A DNA stretch of 7,996 nt from an uncultured Bacilli bacterium (GTDB taxonomy: Bacteria; Bacillota_I; Bacilli_A; RF39; UBA660): contig CAKOQV010000042.1 in assembly GCA_934101345.1 (NCBI GenBank), positions 1 to 7,996 on the forward strand. Reading direction: 5' to 3'. Below the pieces are notes generated by a model. The model searched no databases. It was not told the DNA's origin and saw nothing but the letters and a program-made list of their open reading frames with translations. Both the position numbers and the translations under genes were made by a program. Shown here piece after piece: positions 6,559 to 7,996 of this stretch; the stretch's first letter is position 1; every line of letters starts with the position of its first letter.

Positions 6559-6657
6559 ATGGAGTATGTACTAGTAGATGATATATTTGATGAAATGAGT
6601 CAGAATATTACTTACATTAAATTAAATAGTTATTTAAAAAGGAAAGATAATACTTAG
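6559..6657 (+). CDS. Small ORF of 32 residues, unknown
   Basis: This short ORF starts with ATG at 6559, seven bases after AGGAGG (6546-6551), one of the strongest SD sequences in the window. The product begins MEYVLVDDIFDEMSQ with an acidic, hydrophobic first half and ends in a basic SYLKRKDNT. It has no signal peptide, membrane helix or cysteine. The stop TAG (6655-6657) lies in the loop of the following terminator, just as the surface-protein stop does in its own. It sits 81 bases after cdaR with no terminator between and probably ends the cdaA-cdaR transcript. The ideal SD and fitting stop argue for real translation; conservation cannot be judged here. I recognise no family. Confidence 0.55.
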   Translation: MEYVLVDDIFDEMSQNITYIKLNSYLKRKDNT

Positions 6658-6668
6658 TCTTTCCTTTT
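6637..6668 (+). terminator. Strong terminator closing the cdaA-cdaR operon
   Basis: AAAAGGAAAGA (6637-6647) pairs perfectly over 11 bp with TCTTTCCTTTT (6658-6668); the 10-base loop contains the stop codon of the 32-codon ORF. The T run is partly inside the stem, and the A-rich 5' arm would let it act on the other strand too. Confidence 0.8.
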
Positions 6669-6682
6669 GTTATGAATTAGTA

Positions 6683-6688
6683 TATAAT
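6683..6688 (+). promoter_or_regulatory. -10 element of the DUF308-like gene
   Basis: TATAAT (6683-6688) is a consensus -10 located 26 bases before the ATG. The -35 position (6660-6665, TTTCCT) lies in the terminator and matches weakly. The predicted start near 6695 leaves about 19 bases of leader, with SD AGGAAGG at 6700-6706. Confidence 0.5.
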
Positions 6689-6713
6689 TATAGATATAGA
6701 GGAAGGTGTTAAA

Positions 6714-7289
6714 ATGGGAAGAAAGAAAAAAGAAGAAAATAAAGATGAAGTGGTGGTACTTGAAAAGATTGAAAAACCTAAAAGCAGTAATGGTGTTTCA
6801 GAGGTATTTTATTATTTACTTGGATTAGTTATTGGTATTGTACTTATATTTGCTACTGAAGAATTACTTAGTACTATTAATTATTTGTTTGTTGTTATTT
6901 TTGCTATTATTGCAGTAGTACAATTAATTAGTTTTGTTATAGATAAGAAATATATTAGTAGGGATTATTCTAGTTTGATAATTGGTATTATGTGTATTTG
7001 GGTAGCTATGTTTGTATTTAAGTATGGTGGTTTCTTATTTCTAGAGATGCTTCCGGTACTTGTTAGTTTATTATTATTTATTATGGCTACGAGTAGTATT
7101 ACTAAGTATTTTGATAGAAAGATTACTGGTAATTTGATTGTGTCTATTATTTCTATTATTCTTGGTATACTTCTTATATTTGTACCTAAGAGTATTATGT
7201 ATACATTATTTAAAGTGGTTGGAGTATATATAATTGTTATGATTATATTAGATTTTATTGATTATAAGAAGAATAATAAGAATGCTTAG
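6714..7289 (+). CDS. DUF308/HdeD-like six-helix membrane protein
   Basis: The 191-residue protein has a charged cytoplasmic N-terminus (1-28, with KKK and alternating Glu/Lys) and six hydrophobic helices (about 30-47, 55-76, 85-103, 107-127, 138-157, 161-183), ending in a short basic tail. The helices form three pairs with recurring Gly-Ile-rich starts (LGLVIGIVLIF, IIGIMCIWVAMF, IILGILLIFVP), the internal repeat expected of DUF308, the short-repeat family that includes the acid-resistance protein HdeD. The molecular role of these proteins is poorly defined, and acid resistance here would be an extrapolation. ATG 6714 is preceded by AGGAAGG (6700-6706) at seven bases. It appears monocistronic, with its own -10 box and downstream hairpins. 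The assignment comes from topology and repeat pattern and is therefore moderate. Confidence 0.65.
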   Translation: MGRKKKEENKDEVVVLEKIEKPKSSNGVSEVFYYLLGLVIGIVLIFATEELLSTINYLFVVIFAIIAVVQLISFVIDKKYISRDYSSLIIGIMCIWVAMFVFKYGGFLFLEMLPVLVSLLLFIMATSSITKYFDRKITGNLIVSIISIILGILLIFVPKSIMYTLFKVVGVYIIVMIILDFIDYKKNNKNA

Positions 7290-7292
7290 GTT

Positions 7293-7390
7293 CACTCTAA
7301 GTCATTGTCTTAGAGTGTTAGTTTAAGCCTTATAAATAAGTCTTAAACTAATGTCTATTATATATAAGCCTATAAGCCTAAACTATATAT
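7293..7390 (+). other. Cluster of adjacent hairpins after the DUF308-like gene
   Basis: Three potential stems follow each other. H1 is CACTCTAAG (7293-7301) with CTTAGAGTG (7309-7317), a perfect 9 bp. H2 begins at the next base: TTAGTTTAAG (7318-7327) with CTTAAACTAA (7342-7351), 10 bp, continued after one mismatch by CTTA/TAAG with loop TAAA. H3 is ATATATA (7360-7366) with TATATAT (7384-7390). TAGTTTA in H2 (7319-7325) can also pair with TAAACTA (7379-7385), so H2 and H3 could be exclusive. No T run follows H1 or H2, so they are not plain terminators. They may be a structured 3' UTR that protects the mRNA, or part of a small RNA. Confidence 0.6.
7363..7378 (+). repeat. Tandem 8-base repeat TATAAGCC x2
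   Basis: TATAAGCC occurs twice with no gap (7363-7370 and 7371-7378); a related TTTAAGCC lies at 7322-7329. The pair forms most of the H3 loop. It is too short to classify and may be slippage. Confidence 0.6.
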
Positions 7391-7397
7391 TTAAATT

Positions 7398-7424
7398 AAA
7401 GAGGATACTAGGTGTCTTCTTTTT
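7398..7424 (+). terminator. Intrinsic terminator before the typA region
   Basis: AAAGAGGATAC (7398-7408) pairs with GTGTCTTCTTT (7412-7422) over 11 bp including two G-U pairs, with the 3-base loop TAG and a continuing T run. It probably ends the transcript of the DUF308-like gene and the hairpin cluster. Confidence 0.75.
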
Positions 7425-7469
7425 AACTGTTTTTGTATTGGTTAGAAAGTTTTCACCGTGAATATGATA

Positions 7470-7554
7470 TCTTAGTGTTATTCCTATACAGACTAAGAAT
7501 TATGCTGGATAGGGCAGAAAAATACCTTGGATTTTTCTGAAAGGTAAGTTTTTG
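7470..7554 (+). ncRNA. Candidate structured RNA (pseudoknot) upstream of typA
   Basis: TCTTAGT (7470-7476) pairs with ACTAAGA (7492-7498). CCTAT in its loop (7483-7487) can pair with ATAGG (7509-7513), giving an H-type pseudoknot with feasible loops of 6, 4 and 10 bases. A second stem, CAGAAAAAT (7515-7523) with ATTTTTCTG (7531-7539), is a perfect 9 bp. Its loop ACCTT is complementary to AAGGT (7541-7545), but connecting loops of 0 and 1 base make a second pseudoknot unlikely. More plausibly, TACCTT/AAGGTA is an alternative hairpin followed by AGTTTTTG. It matches no riboswitch or RNA class I know and lies before the main typA promoter. Evidence is base-pairing only; no convincing promoter was found. 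Confidence 0.3.
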
Positions 7555-7574
7555 AAGAAAATGAGTAAAAAATA

Positions 7575-7603
7575 TGTTCAAATGTATGTTTTTGTGATAT
7601 AAT
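7575..7603 (+). promoter_or_regulatory. Extended -10 promoter of typA
   Basis: TGATATAAT (7595-7603) is a perfect extended -10 element. TGTTCA (7575-7580) is a partial -35 at 17-base spacing. Transcription should start near 7610, leaving about 24 bases of leader before the typA ATG. Confidence 0.7.
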
Positions 7604-7633
7604 TGTAAACTGTGAAAAAAGAAGGTGTATTTT

Positions 7634-7996
7634 ATGAAAATTAGAAATGTTGCTATTATTGCCCATGTTGACCATGGTAAAACTACTTTGGTTGATCAAT
7701 TGCTTAAGAAATCTGGTACTTTTAGGGATAATGAACAAGTTGAAGTTAGAGCTATGGACTCTAATGATATAGAAAGAGAAAGAGGTATTACTATTCTTGC
7801 TAAAACTACTTCTATTCATTATAATGGATATAAGATTAATATACTAGATACTCCTGGTCATGCTGACTTTGGCGGTGAAGTAGAAAGAATTATGAATATG
7901 GTTGATGGTGTATTACTTTTAGTAGATGCTTATGAAGGTACAATGCCACAAACTAGATTCGTTCTTAAAAAAGATCTTGAAGCAGGAGTTAAACCT
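7634..7996 (+). CDS. typA: Ribosome-associated GTPase TypA/BipA, N-terminal part
   Basis: TypA (BipA) is a translational GTPase related to EF-G and LepA that binds the ribosome and aids subunit assembly and growth under stress such as cold. The 121 residues present cover most of the G domain: NVAIIAHVDHGKTTLVDQL (5-23) contains the P-loop, MDSNDIERERGITILAKTT (41-59) holds switch I with the family-typical SND, and DTPGHADFGGEVER (72-85) is switch II. VDGVLLLVDAYEGTMPQTR (90-108) is also characteristic. The NKxD motif and later domains lie beyond the window edge, so the gene is cut off and not visibly broken. ATG 7634 follows AGAAGG (7620-7625) by eight bases, and translation from here aligns with the expected N-terminus. 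Confidence 0.97.
   Translation, partial: MKIRNVAIIAHVDHGKTTLVDQLLKKSGTFRDNEQVEVRAMDSNDIERERGITILAKTTSIHYNGYKINILDTPGHADFGGEVERIMNMVDGVLLLVDAYEGTMPQTRFVLKKDLEAGVKP

Noticed and set aside
7293..7390. CRISPR array or transposon end
   Set aside because: Only two 8-base tandem copies are present, with no regular spacers. No transposase or target-site duplication is seen.
7427..7540. Open frame with a 12-codon ATG ORF (MLDRAEKYLGFF) upstream of typA
   Set aside because: No SD precedes either the ATG at 7502 or a possible TTG at 7433. Codons such as CTG, CGT and ATC differ from the neighbours, and the frame overlaps the proposed RNA stems. Not supported as a gene.
7441..7560. T-box, c-di-AMP, preQ1 or tmRNA-like element
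   Set aside because: None of the conserved sequence blocks of these RNAs that I know (for example the T-box sequence TGG-ACC region or a tmRNA T-arm) is present.
7493..7819. Minus-strand ORF of 108 residues
   Set aside because: It lies mostly antisense to typA, whose protein is unmistakable. The product is Ser/Phe-rich, as expected from the complement of AT-rich coding DNA, and no SD or family match is seen.

Overview
The window is AT-rich DNA with bacterial gene structure: Shine-Dalgarno (SD) sites, sigma-A-like promoters and intrinsic terminators. It has the c-di-AMP pair cdaA-cdaR and a Gram-positive surface protein with a sorting signal. Third codon positions favour A/T and Arg is mostly AGA. 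Every stop codon used is TAA or TAG, and no TGA is read as Trp. This fits a low-GC Firmicute with the standard code, plausibly an uncultured gut Bacilli/Erysipelotrichia- or RF39-like lineage. The lineage is inference; no rRNA or other taxonomic marker is present.

Layout, all genes on +: (1) about 90 bases from the end of an unidentified gene, then a terminator. (2) A DUF4186 gene (150-512) with its own promoter and terminator. (3) A regulatory region (about 557-737) holding two candidate promoters and an 11-bp inverted repeat. One arm of the repeat contains the SD of the next gene; the other lies in the spacer of the downstream promoter. (4) A 985-residue surface protein (738-3695) with signal peptide, thioester adhesin domain, five SpaA/Cna_B-like domains, a VPNTG sorting motif, two membrane segments and a C-terminal sortase-like domain. 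(5) A probable operon (3771-6657): an unknown C-terminally anchored protein, cdaA, cdaR and a 32-codon ORF, closed by a strong terminator. (6) A six-helix DUF308/HdeD-like protein (6714-7289). (7) A 344-base non-coding stretch with back-to-back hairpins, a terminator, a candidate pseudoknot and the typA promoter. (8) The first 121 codons of typA/bipA.

The most notable object is the surface protein. Adhesin, sorting signal and sortase fold lie in one uninterrupted frame. The implied topology (secreted N-terminus, TM1, short DNKK loop inside, TM2, sortase outside) puts the sortase on the same membrane face as the VPNTG motif, so a self-anchoring adhesin is possible. The sortase-like domain keeps His and Cys, but a Gln occupies the place where I expect the catalytic Arg. 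The cdaA-cdaR pair makes and controls c-di-AMP, which governs osmotic and cell-wall homeostasis; glmM, the usual third gene, does not follow cdaR here.
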